A stretch of DNA of 64,000 nucleotides from Lingula anatina (GCF_001039355.2 NW_019774336.1:408263-472262), one strand, 5' to 3'; positions 23,352-38,535 are shown, numbered from the stretch's first letter. Made by a program: numbers and translations. Notes: generated from the sequence alone by a model not told the origin.

Positions 23352-26300
23352 ATATATTTGTAAATATATGTGAGTGTGCACACATGCTAGTGTAACCTAA
23401 TGACACCACAGAATAGTATGAAAAACAAGCCCCTCTCTCTAAAATTCTGACACAAATAAAACAGGTTCTTTAGACATTTTGACATTTACGGAACAAATAC
23501 TAAAAATTAATGGAAAGGAAAGATAAACATCTGCTAAACTGAAGCACACCTGGCCATAAGGAGATGCCATGGACAACCTTCCATTTGCCAGACACTTATG
23601 CAGAGAATTCATATCATGCAAGTGTCAGAGTAGCATTTTTATGTTTAAAATTCCACTTTCTCAGATAAAATCCTGACCAGTCCAGACAACACTGATAGAC
23701 AACAATAAGCGAAAGGCAAAATAAAAGTTACTGGCTTGAGGGTAACAGGAATCCATTCTTAATTATATTCATGCTCAATTTGCAATTTGGCATCAACTCA
23801 TTTTTCAACTGATCCTAGGATTTCAAACTGTGTGACAGCTAATTTGTCTCAGGACTTTCTGCATGTATCCCATTTTAATTTGCTGGAGAAATTGCCAGAT
23901 CAATCTTTATTTTTGAATAGTGCATTATCAGCTTCATTTAGCAGTGTTCCTGGGAGAGAAAAAAGTGGTAAAAGCTCAGAATTAGCTGCAGCTTTTAGAT
24001 TTCCATCTGAATGCGAATCTGCTTAAAACCTACATTTTTTTCTTTTACACTAAATTAATCTCTCTTTTATGGATGAAAGCTCCAGATAAACTTGTTTTTA
24101 ATTCCATGCATTGGTTTTCAGTAAATAAAAACTATATTGTCTTAAAAAGCAAGAAAAAAGGGTGCCCGTGACCTGGCCTGCTGGCCCTTAACCTTTCACT
24201 ATTTCCAATTTGTGAAATGATTGGCAAATCAATCTCTATATTTCCGCACTGTAAATTATTGGCTTCATTGAGCGCGACTCCCCAGAGGGTGCACATAAAG
24301 TCCTGCTGCTCTAAACACATATCCTAATCAATGACCAACTTGTCTACACTCAAACCCAATGGGAACAATGTGGGAATTTTTTTTTATAAAAGAGTGCATG
24401 AGCTCTTTAATAAAGACTGAACTTATTTCACATACAGACAGTGACTCAATTTTGATCTTATTTGTCTTCTTCTGACATTTTTATAAAATATATGATACAG
24501 ATGAGTAGAAATAAATAAATACAATTTCCGCACCGAAAAGCCAAATAAAGTCAGGAATGTTTTTTTTTCCTGAAATCAATTTTTTATTAATACCCTTGTT
24601 TATTTAATCAACTTTGAAATCAATTTCTTAATAATATCATAGTTTATTTAATCAACTTTTTATCCATTGCCTAAGGTCATAAAATTAGAATGGTCTCTGC
24701 AGAAATTTGTTTTTGATCTATAGCCAAAATGTACGTATTGTTGTTTTATTGACTTACAGACTATATAATTTGAAGATAGAAACCAAATCAAACAAGAATT
24801 TAGCCTCAAAATAGTCAATAATCAAAGCCCTTTCTTCCTTCACCAACAATGTCTTCTATTGCATGGACATTAATTCGACGTAAGAGATTAATAGGCCCCT
24901 TCACCAGTCAGTTCAATATCCAAAACACACTTACACAACTATTAAGCCATATTTCTTGTGCAATCAATATAAAGATCTCAAGTCCATTGGGATTTGATTT
25001 TTGACAGCAAAATTAATGTACAGTCTGTGTTGTTTCTGCATTAATCCTCATTAAACACTTTCTAGAAGCTGTAAATAACATTCAGGAGCTCTCCGAAATA
25101 AGTGAAGCTTGGAAAATTAACTTCAGTATAAGTGCCATAGTCCTGGACATGATACAAGCAGCCCACTTCTCTAGTGAAGATGTTTTACAATCATAAATGT
25201 TTTCTCTCCACTTGAAGCAGTTGCACCCCATGAAACAAGTGTACTTCCTACCAAGTTATCAGGAAATTTAATTTGCTTATGTATTATGTGTGATGTAAAC
25301 CACTTCATCACTTATTTATATAACCCTGATGCAGGTAGATTGTCAAAAAGTAACAAAAGATAACTAAATTCATGTGCTATCATGTGATATCGCCACATGT
25401 GGTCAGACAGACATTGCACAAGAAGGGGAACTTCAGATTCCCCATGCACCCATTTCAATCAGCTTTACCATCAAATGATTCATCTATGTGTCTTCTAGTG
25501 ATGCCACACAGTACCCTCTTTGAGAACTGTCACCACCATTAGAAACACACTTCTGATTTATCATCATTTTAATTTGATTTTTTATGATATAGTCTCATGA
25601 ATTGAATTATCTATTGATAGCAGTATTACTTTTTTAATGGTTTGCCATTAACCACACAAATAATTCAGAAGATAAGCACATTAAGCTTCCCATTAGGGAA
25701 CTCAAAATAACATGAAGATTAGCAAATTAGGCAGCTACATTGGTTGACTATGTTTGGACAGAGGTCTCTGTGGAATTTGTTCCTTGTTATGACATATTGG
25801 CCATGAAAAAATAACAAAAAAAAAGTTTGCGAGCTGCAGATATCAGTTACATGTAAAAAATCCAAGACATCTCCTTTAGAGGTTTTTAAAAGATTATTTT
25901 GTATTTGACTAAAATTTAATGAGAAGGCTATTTCTGCATTTTTCTATCTCAAACTTGAGCCTAGGCCAGTCTGGAATTGAATTTTAAATCTTGAAATACT
26001 GTGATGCTGTGAAAAAATCTTCTAGAACTGTATTCAGGAACTTAATTACATACCAGTAAAAGCACCCACTGAATCAAACTCTGAATTTTATTCAAATCTA
26101 AACAGTCCTCATTCCTCAATGAATTCAAGGAGCTTCTATCACTCAAACTAAACAACCAAAACTGATCTTATTTACCTGTCATAAAAAGCACTTGGTAGGT
26201 TCTAGTAGGATTATAAAAGGTAGTCATGATATTTAATTTTACATGCCACAGTGATAAATGTCACTCAAGGTGGCTCTCTGATTATGGGGTTTGAATACAA

Positions 26301-29300
26301 ATGAGAAGCTGTCACTGGTTTGGCCAGATTACTGGTGATAAATTACCCTATATTCCATCAATTTTAAGTAAAATCTCTAAGGTGATCTCATGCAGACTTT
26401 ACAATTGAGGCTTAATACTTCTGAATCGACTCTGTTTGGGTAAAAGAGGCTTATAAGAGATCTCTCAGACAAAATAAATATCCTTCACTCCTGAGGTTAT
26501 GAATTCGACAGGACTTATCAGCTTTCTGTATGAACTAATTTATGAGAAACTGTATCCAGAATACAACCGATTACTATTGAGATCATATAAAGAAATCTCA
26601 TGACTAATCTCTCTTTTTTCTTTTACATTCAAGTTGAATTTTTTTTTCTTTGCACATGTATCAACTCCTCAAATTGTCATGTGCCTTAAATACCATCTTG
26701 ACAGGGAAAAAAATGAGACTTTGAGCTGATAAGCTGTGTTGTGACTGCAAAATCATATGGGATTTATACTGAAATTGAACAATCCTTAAAACCATAGCAA
26801 AGCCACACTGCCAGTTAATATCAACCATATAATCACTCAATGCCATATGCAATGAAGACATGTAGAATTTACACATATAGTGAGACATTTGCCCATCCTG
26901 GAAGCAAACAAATGATCAATTTCCCTGTGTGACTTTTAAATTCTGTTTTGGCTATTAAATCTATTATTTTGCCAACATGTTCACATCAATTCCTTATTTG
27001 ACAAGATTACTTCTGACGCCTCTATGTCATACACATTAGTTAAACAACACAAACATTTTCCCCATTTCTAGAATATAGTGGAAATCATAAATGTTGAGCT
27101 AATTCAAGATCTTTAAAATATTAATCAGACATGAATGACCAGGAATGTAGCCAGTAATTTTAAAATTGGGGGAAGGGGGGTGGGCTTTTCTGAAAAAAAT
27201 TAAAGGACCTTTTACCATAATGGCATAGAATCTAGATCATACTTTTTTATCAGCGCAGACCTTTTCACTGTTTAAAGGTTTGTTTTTTACCCCCCCCCCC
27301 CATAACCCCACTGCCCAGGAGAGTGATAATGGATAATACAAAAGTGACTTTTAGACATGATGTCTTTCTTACCTTAGACTTATTTAATCAATTAATGTTA
27401 TTTGAAGAAATTTGCTTATAACTTTGAATTCAAATGAGCAGATCTATCCAAACGTGCAACAATTGGTATATAAGGTTGAGTAATAAGAGAAAGCTTCACT
27501 AATCTGCTATCAACACAAAGTGCCTTTACCCTTGAAAGAAATGACATCAATGAAATAAAAATTATCACAAGAAATCCTTGAACAAAGAAGCACTGGCATG
27601 GGCAGCTTCAAAAGAATCCTACAGCATTTAAACTGATGGTAATGGGTAATAAATCAAACCCAGGTTACCACCTCTCTAACAAATAGAAGGCAGCATTGAT
27701 CCCTTCCTCTAAATTAACTGCCAAAGCCTACATAAAAAACAGAGGTGGTCAAATATGTTTCCAATATACTGAACTTTTATTCATCAGATTTTCCAAAATG
27801 ACTTAAATACTGAGCATATTATCAGCTATGAAAGTTCACTCCAACATTGAAAAACAGTTGCTGTGTGTGTCCTACAGATGCCTTATTCAATGCCATTCAA
27901 CATATTGATTTTGTCTTATATAATCATGCCAGTCATAGCAATCTTTTGAAATGAGAAAAAAATGTCTTGCTCAAAAAAAAAAAGGTAAAATTGAAAGAAT
28001 GTTTCAGTTGTCAAAGAGAGAAAGTGAAAGAGTTCCCAGCAAATCAACTCTGAATAAAGTTTGATAGTTAGCCACCAACTCTGGCACAGAAACTGTAATT
28101 GAGTATGTAAAACTGTTGCATGTCATCATGCACCCCAGGCACTTGGCAGGTCCCAGTGCTATTAGCTAGACTAATTTGAACTTCAGCATGGCTGTGCTGT
28201 CACGTCCTTCTCCTCTCCTGTCAGTCAGGAGAACCTGCAGTCACAGGTGAGGAAATACCCATAAACACAAGATATAGTTGATAAACACCCTACTGATAGA
28301 TAAACTAGGCGGCCCATGGCACTGTCTTTTTGATTATCACACAATCTACAAGCTACCTGATTACCCTGGACTTTCCAATAAACACCCTATCTAAGTTAAC
28401 ATATCACCATGGCAATGTTGATAAATATTATTTCTGAATAAACTGAAAGGTCAAAACTCCTCTGCTTGCCATGCACTCATAGCAAGTTTTAACCAGCTAG
28501 TATAGAGGTTTCCTACACTGATGAATAGACTTCCACTTCCATTCAATCCCTAAAAAGTGCTAATTAAGCCCCAGCCCATATCCACATTTTAATCAACATT
28601 CTCTGCTCAATTAGCCCCGTTTTCCATACAATAATAGGAACAGTAACAATCTTGGGAGTTATTGGTGATTTTCTACTTCAATATTTTATGTACTGTAATG
28701 CAACACATGCCATACTGTCTTGGCTACCTGACAAAAAGTGTCTCCTGTAAGTGTTGTGTTTACAGAATGTTGGTATTGTACTAGTGGTTGGTTCCTGATT
28801 AATTCTGAATTGTTTCACTGCTGCTGAGCTGTGGAGTGTTTACTTAAATAAACCAAGGAAGTGTGCACAAGGAAGTAAGTTTCCTCAGGGTTACTGCTTG
28901 TGAAAAATAAATCGATGAAGCACTTTTCTGGGCTCACTCCTGCATGACAATTGTTGTAGTCATTAAAATCAATGACAAATGTAGAAAAAATGGTTCTTTC
29001 CTATTTTTTCCTTTTGTGACAAAGAGTTTTCAACATTTAGTGAAAATGATTTTTGTTTGCAAGCATAAATTCCTCAAGATCACAGCATTTTTACTTTTCA
29101 TAACAATAGAATACTGTTTGTCAAGACATTTCTCATCCAGAACATGGCGCAAACATGTAAACATGATAAATAAATCTGCCAGGTAGTTATTGCATGTAAC
29201 TCTTTCCCATAACACCAGAGCATAATTTCTCTATTACCTATATCCTGACTTTAAGAAAAACCTTTCAACATTCAGCCTACTGGCAATAGACATGGCAAAC

Positions 29301-30595
29301 ACTGCTAGGGTTCTTGGCATTAATCTATTTAATGTCATACATCAAAGGGCATGGTGAAATAACAGTGAGAAAAGAAATCAATTTTGTGAGTAAAAAAACA
29401 AGCATTGTTCTCTTTAATCACAGACCCCTGCCAGTAATCCTGACGGCCTGAGCTGACTGAAGTATTGTGCCATGATGAATATCAACCGCAATGAAAAGAC
29501 CGCATACATTTCTATCTGTTATAGTGCAGATGTTAAAAAGAGATTAGTTTTGGACAAGGGATATAAACTACACAAAATGAAAACTAATATTACTCCTGAA
29601 CACGAAGACCTCTGGTCATGGAATTCTTCTGTGGCCCTTCCCTTGTTGGTCCAAATTCTTTCTGTCCCATCAAGACCATCATTACAATGTCTAAAACATG
29701 AAACAAAAGCCACAAATATCCACTCCTTTTTGATTTTCTACACAAAATGCTACTAAACACCCACCAAGTAATCAGTTTCAATTGTTGTATATTACTTCTT
29801 GTTTATCATTTCGATTAATCAGATAGAAACCATTGATAGCCTCGAGTGCTTTGGCCATAAACTGTTACAAATGAAAAACCCAGTAATGGACTGTTCAGTG
29901 TTCAAAAGCGTAAAACGTAACGCCCTTGGCACATTATTTTACTTCAGTAAGCCTAAGTAGGCAATGCAATGAACATCACACCACAAAATTTAACAAATCC
30001 AAAGACTTGGAACCTGTGGCTACGAACCTCAAACCAAATTCATCAACACGCATCTATTCTTCTATACAAACAGCTGACAAAAATCCCCAAATGTAATCAT
30101 CTTTGTTTGATTACTTTTAACTTTTATTTTTTACATTATAACATCCAATAGTACATTTTTGGTTGAACATAGAAGGCTGTAGGTGAACAGCAAGTAACCA
30201 GGAAATAATGCAACATCCACCCATCAGCTGTAACACACTCAAGTGTTAACACATGGGCTCCTGCAGCTGATTAAGCTTTTTTTTTACTTTTTAAATAAAT
30301 AACACATTTTTTGAAAGACAGACCAACATCATTAACCCTTGTCATGTTTTATCACAACCAGTGCGTCACCCTCTATATTATCGGTGACAGTTGTGTCCCA
30401 CATAATAAGTTAGGAGAGCAGACAGACTACATCCATGTATGTTCTGGTGATGCATAAGGACTAAAGTTGTTCCCTCCCTAAATGTGCATGTGAAGGGCAA
30501 TTAGGGCCTTATCAGAATCTGAATACATTATACATATAGAGAGAGAAGACTCATATATAGCCACATATACCTGTATATACATACATACATTCACA

Positions 30596-30637
<42 letters not shown>

Positions 30638-33600
30638 CAGGAAAAGGGTGGGGGATAGACAGGCCAAACAAAGATCTTAAAAAGACTTTGTTTTCTTACC
30701 CTTTATTCAACATTAACAAGCATGCAAGGCTTATCACTGCAAACATGGGTGGTGTCTGAAGAGGGATCATGCACTTATTCACTGAAGCACATCATTAGAG
30801 ATAAAATGCGCAGATAACCCCTTACCGATTTAAAGGTTGAATTGTTCCCTTCCACAGTTGTCTCAGCTACACCTAAGCTTTCCTTATTTTTTCTTGTACG
30901 TCTGCAGAGAGAAAAAAAGATGCATTCCAACATTGTTCATTTTATTATAATGTTCTTAATCACATTTTCCTGAGTTTTAAATGGAGAAGAAATATAATTT
31001 AAAAAAAAAAAACAAATTGTTAGCAAAAGGAAAATAACAAAACCAAGCAAATAAAACCAAAATATACGTAACATTCACCCAAAGTTATGTGTACAAATAT
31101 ATTATTCAAACAAATATATTTCACTTTCAAAAACAAATCTCTGTGCATGGCTGGTATTTTGAAAGAATGTTTCCCGTGTATCTTGTGTCGCGTTTTCCTG
31201 TATAAACTGCAACAAAGAGGTTATCAGAGGATAGCAAATAAACTATAAAGATAACAAACCCTCAACCACAAATCAATTAAACAAGCAACTGAACTCATGA
31301 TGCTGAAAGAAAAACCAAACAATGTATGCATGCAGTCCACTGTTGCTGGGTTTGTTCCAAATACTTGAGAAAAGAAAGTTATGTGTAATAGTTTGCTGTG
31401 AACACTGCTGACGCTATTTAATTAATGAGCCAGATAACACCAAAACGTTTGAAGAAAATTATTGAATAATTAACTAATCTATAGTGTATATTGAAATCTA
31501 TTGTTCTAAGTTTAGGATAAACACATATGCTTTATAGACAATTAGGAAATTAGAACTCAAAAGAGCTTTCATGGATCACATTTCTCACTTCATGAAGTTA
31601 TTTTGGTGATATTGTTTCATGTATTAATCTCCATTTTATGCATTATTGAAATATAAAGATAATACAGTAAAACCATGATTAATCTTTAATTTAAAAAAAC
31701 TGAGTAAGAAAGTTTAAGCCAAAAATCATTGCTGCAACACAAAATATTGTACCAAATCAGAATATGATAAAGCTTTGACAAATGTACAAATCTAATGTTA
31801 TCTTCATTGAAAACTACATATACTAGGTTTTTTCTTTAATTTCATTTACAGATGATAAATTACACCTCCAAAACTCCTAAGGGAACATAGTGAATGACAA
31901 TAAAAGAAAATGAAACTTAATGGAAGCTCTCTGGTCTAGTGCAACCCAAGGAAATGCAGAACCCTGTGAAATTGACTGTGGCACTCCATAAAAATACACA
32001 AAAAAAGCAACTAATAGTCTAAACATGTACAAAGACTGCCAATTTCATGCACCTGTTCATATATATACAGATACATATCCACACTAAGCTCTTGGCTGTC
32101 AAATGGGAAAAGAATACTGTCACTAGTATATGATATCATTCCATTCACCCATGCTGATTTTAGTATTCATGAGGATTTTAGCAAAGTGTCTTCAGAATGG
32201 CAAGGACTAGGTTATGCTGAAAGTTATAATTGTCGGTTAAGAAGGGAGAGTGGCATATATTAAAACAGAGGGGCAAGTCACTTAATGTAGAAAACTTAAG
32301 GTTAGCATGAAGCTTCATCTGATTTACTCATTTTTTAGGTGAGATAATGAGGATTAATTTTTTTCATATCTTCCAAATATTTCCATTTTTAATGGTGAAC
32401 TGCTCTTCCAACATTTTAAACATGTTCTCCTTAAAATACAGCTAGGATACAGCTAGGATACAAAGCATGTTTTGAAAGTCAAAGAAATTTCCTCATTATA
32501 TTCAATGTCAAAATAGCCTGGGCTAGGAATATAACACTGGTGGAGGAGAATATTCATAAGGACTGGGTACTGTGGATAAAATTGCTACTTTCTAAAAGGG
32601 TGACTGCATACATAATAATAATCATTGTCATATCTCAAAAAAAGTCTTAACAGCTATGTTGTTGCTTGGACCAAGTTATGCCACAGTGCCCATAATGCTA
32701 TATGACTGCTGTGCTACATAATGCTACTGTTACCATTTGGTGCATTCCAGCTGCGCAGGGAGAACATGAAACTGCAGGTGATGTTATCAACAGAACTAGC
32801 ACTTCTAGTGAAAACTTCTACATGCAATTGATAATTACTCTGTTTAAACTTGGGTTTCCTTGTCACAAAACCAAGGTGGATGGTGATACCCGGACCTTGT
32901 GAAAGAAGTTTTCTCTCTCCTTTGGGTCAGTGAGAAAGAGGAGATGAGAAATGGATTGATTAATAACAAGCTTGTGTCAGATGCTTCATCAGTCAATACA
33001 CAATGTAGAAACAGGTGAAATGTACATGTCAATGAAAAACTCGCAATTAAAATAAACTGATCAATTAGTATTGCCCCGGAGGGCAACTCCAGTTAGTTTG
33101 ATTTAATATCACATATCAATGAGTTATTTGTGTGGGGCAAAACTTCAAAGTGCTGCTCAGTCTGTTACGTACCTAGTCTATGTTCTGCACACATATTATG
33201 TTCTGAAATCTGACAATTCCAGCTAAATTTGATCAGCAATTCCTTAAGCTTCTATGATGTTAATACTTGATCTATTAGTAATAATGTGCTATATTATATA
33301 CAGGCCAATGATGGTCAGTTAATTATTAATCAAATAACAAATTATGCCACTTAGTAGGTTTAAGAGTTAAAAACCTGGACTGCACCATCCTTTCATATTA
33401 TCAAATACCTGTCCTTAAAATGAAAAGATCATGGCACCTGAATACCACCTTGCATATTTCTGATTTTATGAGGCAATACAGGTACAAAGGCATGAACAGA
33501 TAATATCTACCCCTCTTAACTCACCTGCATACTATGAATAACACAACTGCTACAAGGATAAGTATAAGTAATGAAGCTCCTATTCCAAGGCCCAATCCAA

Positions 33601-34588
33601 GCATCCCAGAGTTTGCCCCAGTAGTTGAGGCAGCAACCGAGGCAGATGTCTGATCAGAACTCATTGCGCCTGTTGATGTTGCTGCCATTGTTGTAGCATC
33701 TGGGGATAATGTCCAAATGGTATTTGCCTTATTGCTACTGTCAGCATGGGAAACGGCCACTGTAGTCATTTTCCCATTATCATCACCTCCAGTGCTTGAT
33801 ATAATTACAGTAGGTTTGGTAGTAATAACAGGGGGTAAACTTGAACTGTGCTCATCTTGAGGCCAAAGGGTTGCATTTAATGTGATGGTAAAATTTTCTA
33901 ACTCCGCATTTTTTAATTTTATATCAATATTACGTGTTATTAAACCATACTCCTGTAAAGTCTGGTTATTGAAGATAAGATCCCCTGGGAAGGCCGGGAA
34001 TGACCCTAACCATACATCATTAGTGAAGTTCCTCAACTCATCTCGCCATTCTTCAATTTCTGGGCAGTTTGTTGAATTCCTTATACAGAACATATTGGCT
34101 TCACTCTTCTCATACTGAAACACAAAATCACATTACAGATGATATGTGATACATAGTACAATTAATATAGTGGTGGCAATAATGATGTTATCTCAATAAC
34201 TGTTGTGGAAGTTGATGTCAACTTTATTCAGGGAAATTTTCTTAATTTCTACAAACATTTAAATTCATTATCAAATGTTTGACTTTGACTTTACTAATTT
34301 TTGTTTTTTTTTTAATAAAATTATTCTATAATTACATTTTTTAGATTTTGCTTCGAAATATCACTTTTGCTACCTTTCTCATTTATTATTTCTTTAAAAA
34401 TGAAAAAATCGGAGAAAATCAATAAACTTTATAGAATTCATTGTCAGAAAATCTATAGTTTAAAATTAAAGTCGAATCACATACAGGAGCAGAAACAGAT
34501 ATCAAACAATTAAACAAATTTAAAACAAAAAAATTAAACTTGCCTGACTGTAGAGAAGTACTGCGACCAGTAAGTAGAACGTCCGCAT
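20580..34588 (-). CDS. Unrecognised type I single-pass membrane protein with a long docking-motif tail (609 aa)
   Basis: Six coding exons on the - strand: 34588-34544, 34114-33525, 30901-30826, 22675-22658, 21961-21854 and 21572-20580 (stop TAG). All phases agree. Residues 1-15 form a signal peptide start (MRTFYLLVAVLLYSQ). The ectodomain has five N-glycosylation sequons (NST, NFT, NQT, NFT, NAT) and only two cysteines, followed by a Ser/Thr-rich stalk. The membrane segment is about residues 186-211, with a basic stop-transfer (RRTRKNK). The tail carries NPPY (238-241), NPSF (420-423), two YDN[LI] Grb2-type sites (Y374, Y589), YYTL (445-448), ILYATL (ITIM-like, Y594), PPVSPKP, two IPRS-x-[ST]-F 14-3-3-like sites and a C-terminal TTAF (possible PDZ ligand). 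I know no family with this layout. The role is inferred as a receptor or adaptor. The upstream gene is a head-to-head TMEM229B homologue. Confidence 0.85.
21854..21961 (-). other. Frame-neutral 36-codon exon with KYKALSERSTSSE motif
   Basis: The acceptor is TTTATAG and the donor CCA|GTAAGT; it is phase 0 at both ends. It encodes residues 244-279. Its motif K-Y-K-A-L-S-E-R-S-T-S-S-E is echoed at the start of the next exon (K-Y-R-Q-L-S-E-R-S-A-C-S-E, residues 287-299), with 9 of 13 identical. Confidence 0.75.
22181..22264. repeat. Perfect 2 x 42-bp tandem duplication in an intron
   Basis: The unit beginning TCAAACTTAATAGTTTAAAC occurs twice back to back (22181 and 22223). The copies look identical, so the duplication is recent. 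It lies in the intron between the microexon and exon 21854-21961. Confidence 0.9.
22658..22675 (-). other. 18-base microexon encoding NPPYAM (NPxY motif)
   Basis: On the - strand, TTTTTTGCAG | 18 bases | GTAATTATC. It is phase 0 on both sides, so inclusion or skipping keeps the frame. The six residues NPPYAM contain N-P-x-Y, the motif read by PTB domains and by clathrin adaptors, about 27 residues inside the membrane. Support comes from the frame match: exon 30826-30901 ends in phase 0 and exon 21854-21961 must start in phase 0. The microexon itself is inferred from splice sites, so transcript proof is needed. Confidence 0.6.
23309..23348. repeat. (TG)20 microsatellite
   Basis: Uninterrupted TG dinucleotide array in the 8-kb intron. 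Confidence 0.95.
24571..24658. repeat. Diverged 2 x 44-bp tandem duplication
   Basis: Two units each start TGAAATCAATTT and end TTTATTTAATCAACTT (starts at 24571 and 24615), with a few mismatches between copies. Confidence 0.8.
30599..30638. repeat. (TG)n microsatellite
   Basis: About 20 TG units, about 190 bases on the 3' side of the receptor-like gene's exon 30826-30901 in transcript direction. Confidence 0.95.
30902..33524 (-). other. 2.6-kb intron of the receptor-like gene, nothing recognised
   Basis: AT-rich sequence between the membrane-segment exon and the basic juxtamembrane exon. A small tandem ACAGCTAGGAT lies near 32440-32461. I see no exon, RNA gene or mobile element. Confidence 0.55.
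34544..34588 (-). other. Signal-peptide exon with a GC donor (GC-AG intron)
   Basis: This 45-base exon starts at ATG (34588) and ends CAG|GCAAGT (donor at 34543-34538). GC replaces GT but the rest of the donor is a perfect match to the strict consensus typical of GC-AG introns. Phase 0 fits the next exon, which begins after TTTCAG at 34114. No GT donor nearby preserves both the frame and the signal peptide. Confidence 0.75.
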
Positions 34589-35986
<1,398 letters not shown>

Positions 35987-38535
35987 GAAAAAACCATTAC
36001 ACCTAGTGCAAAATAAAAAAATGGAGCATTTTTAACATTAACTGCATGCTGGAGACATACTGTCAGTTCAGGTTCTAAGTTATTGTCATTATAGGGCAAG
36101 AGGTGCATTTTTCTTAGCTGAACATATTTGATTGGTGTGCTGTGCATGTGTCCTGAGTGGTCCAGGATACACACTGTAGATAACAGAAAATATTTTTATT
36201 CCAGCTTTAGTTGGACATGAAGTATATTTTGTTGTCTCATGTACATGTACTTGAAGAGGTGAAGAAGCATTTAAAATTTTTTTCAGGACTTTCAATATTA
36301 AGTTTTGAACAGTTAGGAGCATGCTATATGTAGTACAGTGATAGAGTGTGAAAAAGTAGAGGTTAATGTTTTCAATTTCTGATTTTTTCCCGTAGCTAAT
36401 CATTATACAGAGTAATGAACTTCCACAATATATTGTAAGTTGTGGAATTTCTCGTCAGTAGGTGTAAGGGTTTGTCTGGGGACCAAAGTACAGATTAAGG
36501 TCACAGTGGTCCAGATTTATAGAAAACATTCCACATATCTTGTATGTGCATTATCTGAAGACTGCCCTCTGAAATTTACTGAGTAAAGAACCTTTTTTTA
36601 TATATACAAGATTCTTTTAACTTGCCAAATGCTTCTTGAGAGATCTCAGTTATTATACAATTACTAATTGGGTTTTATGACAAACTTTTGTTTACCTCAT
36701 AGCACAAATGTTTTTAAATTCAAGATTTTTGTTAGGTAACTCTTAGACTATTGATCTGTCTGCGCAATCCATTTGTATGTTTTTATCTTGCATTGTGTTT
36801 GGACAACATCTGAAGAAAAACTACACTGACATGACGTTTTTTCTTGTTCTTATCATCTTATGGCTATTGTGCAATTTATAAAAGATGGTTAACCTTATAT
36901 CTTTATAATCTGGAAAGGTATGTCTTGTTTTGTTGTAAAGTATGTTTACATACTTTTGAATTTACTTATTATCATATTTAAGAGGCTGTATTGAAACCAG
37001 GTCCACATTTATTGACTGACCAATAAATCCAAAATCTCTTTCAGAAGTCTTATTGTCTACGTGACTAGGTATCTTTTGTGTCCTAGACTATTTACATTCT
37101 AAGCTCTGAAAGTTTAATTTACCACAGTAAAGTGGTTAACATAAACTGATGACAACTTGTCAAAATTGCTTTTTTTCTGGTGCCTTATTATTAAATCAAA
37201 ACACAAAATTTTGACTTTGAGGGGTGAAAACAGAATTGTGAATGTATACAACTGCTGAGAAATAGCTCCCTAAATACATTATCTCCCAAATTAAAATAAA
37301 ATAGCTAATAGAGGAATATTTGTGCACATGTAGTGTAGTAAGAAAGGATAGGCACTTGTAACAGAAAAGAACTTGAAAGAGAGAAATGACAAAAAGGAAA
37401 ATAATTTCAGCATTATATTCTTATTATTGTTGTTTGCAAAAAAAGAGTTTCTTTTAATTTAACAGAAAATGATGCGCACCACATATCAATCCTATTATTA
37501 TACGTGGGCCATTTTAGCTTAATTCCAAAATGATGACAGAGGGCAGTGAAAAATCACCTCTCTATTATCAACATGAGAAGTGTTTCCAGTGTCCTAAACT
37601 CAGGGTGGCTAACATTAGAGTTGACATACACAAACAAATATACTAAATTCACCAAAAGTAAATATCATAAATGGCATTTTATTCAATATTTTTAGAGATA
37701 AGTACATTTCTTTTTCTCAAAATATAGTTAAAATGTCTATTCAGTCAAATTGGCAGTCAAAGCATCTGTTGCTTATTCAGGCTAAAATGCAGTTTAAGCA
37801 TTAAAAAAACTCTACCACCAACATGTATAGCTGCCTGTGAATACATCACAAATATGTATAATGAAGATAACACACATTCGTTTGTGAAGTATAAAAATAT
37901 GCACAAAGTAGTACTTATTGTTTTACAACAAAAATCCCTTACTCTCAAAAGTAGAAAAAATATAATTGCTGTCCACATTACAATGAGGTATATCAGCCCA
38001 CTTGACACTAGACGTCACTGTTGTACATGTACTTTCAGTCCTATTGCTGCCATTTTGTTGACGTGTTTGAAACTACTGGAAATTTTCATCACAAACATGC
38101 TGCAGTATTGTTGCATACCTGAAGGTCAAAATCAACAAGGTGTGCATCAGTTTCCCAAAAATTCAGGACTTCATTTGAAACTGAGTTTTGCCCTCAATCA
38201 TGCCTGCACAAACACAAAAAGGAATTTGGAATCCCAGTCTAATAATGATATAACTGTAGGTGTGAAGTACCCGGTATCTATGTTTTCCTCACTGGACAGT
38301 AAAAATACTATCTCACATGGTTTCTTCTGTTTTTTAAGTTTCTGACAATGAATAACACTTTCTAAAATGGATGTTCAAAAGAATTGTTTAAATGAAGGTT
38401 CTTATATTTTTCTGAATGCACAAAAATTTACAGGGAATTTTAAGCCCATTCAATTATAATGGAGCTGATATACCCCAATGAAGAAGCATCATAAAATTAT
38501 ACTTTTGCTAGCATCATTTTCTTGTTATGTCTTTT
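35987..38535. other. Convergent spacer between the TMEM229B-like gene and HAAO
   Basis: 3' UTRs of both genes probably occupy the ends: AATAAA + at 36012-36017, and AATAAA - (TTTATT at 37678-37683). A 163-codon + strand open frame at 37854-38345 opposes the likely HAAO 3' UTR. It has no family signal and is not called a gene. The rest is AT-rich and unremarkable. Confidence 0.55.

Larger units (their letters stand above)
22676..30825 (-). other. 8.15-kb intron of the receptor-like gene
   Basis: No coding or RNA signal is visible. It holds TG microsatellites (23309-23348 and 30599-30638), a diverged 44-bp tandem duplication (24571-24658) and a decayed insert with G-runs and a C-run around 27150-27310. 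The remainder is AT-rich, with many short sequences typical of intronic or regulatory DNA. Confidence 0.6.
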
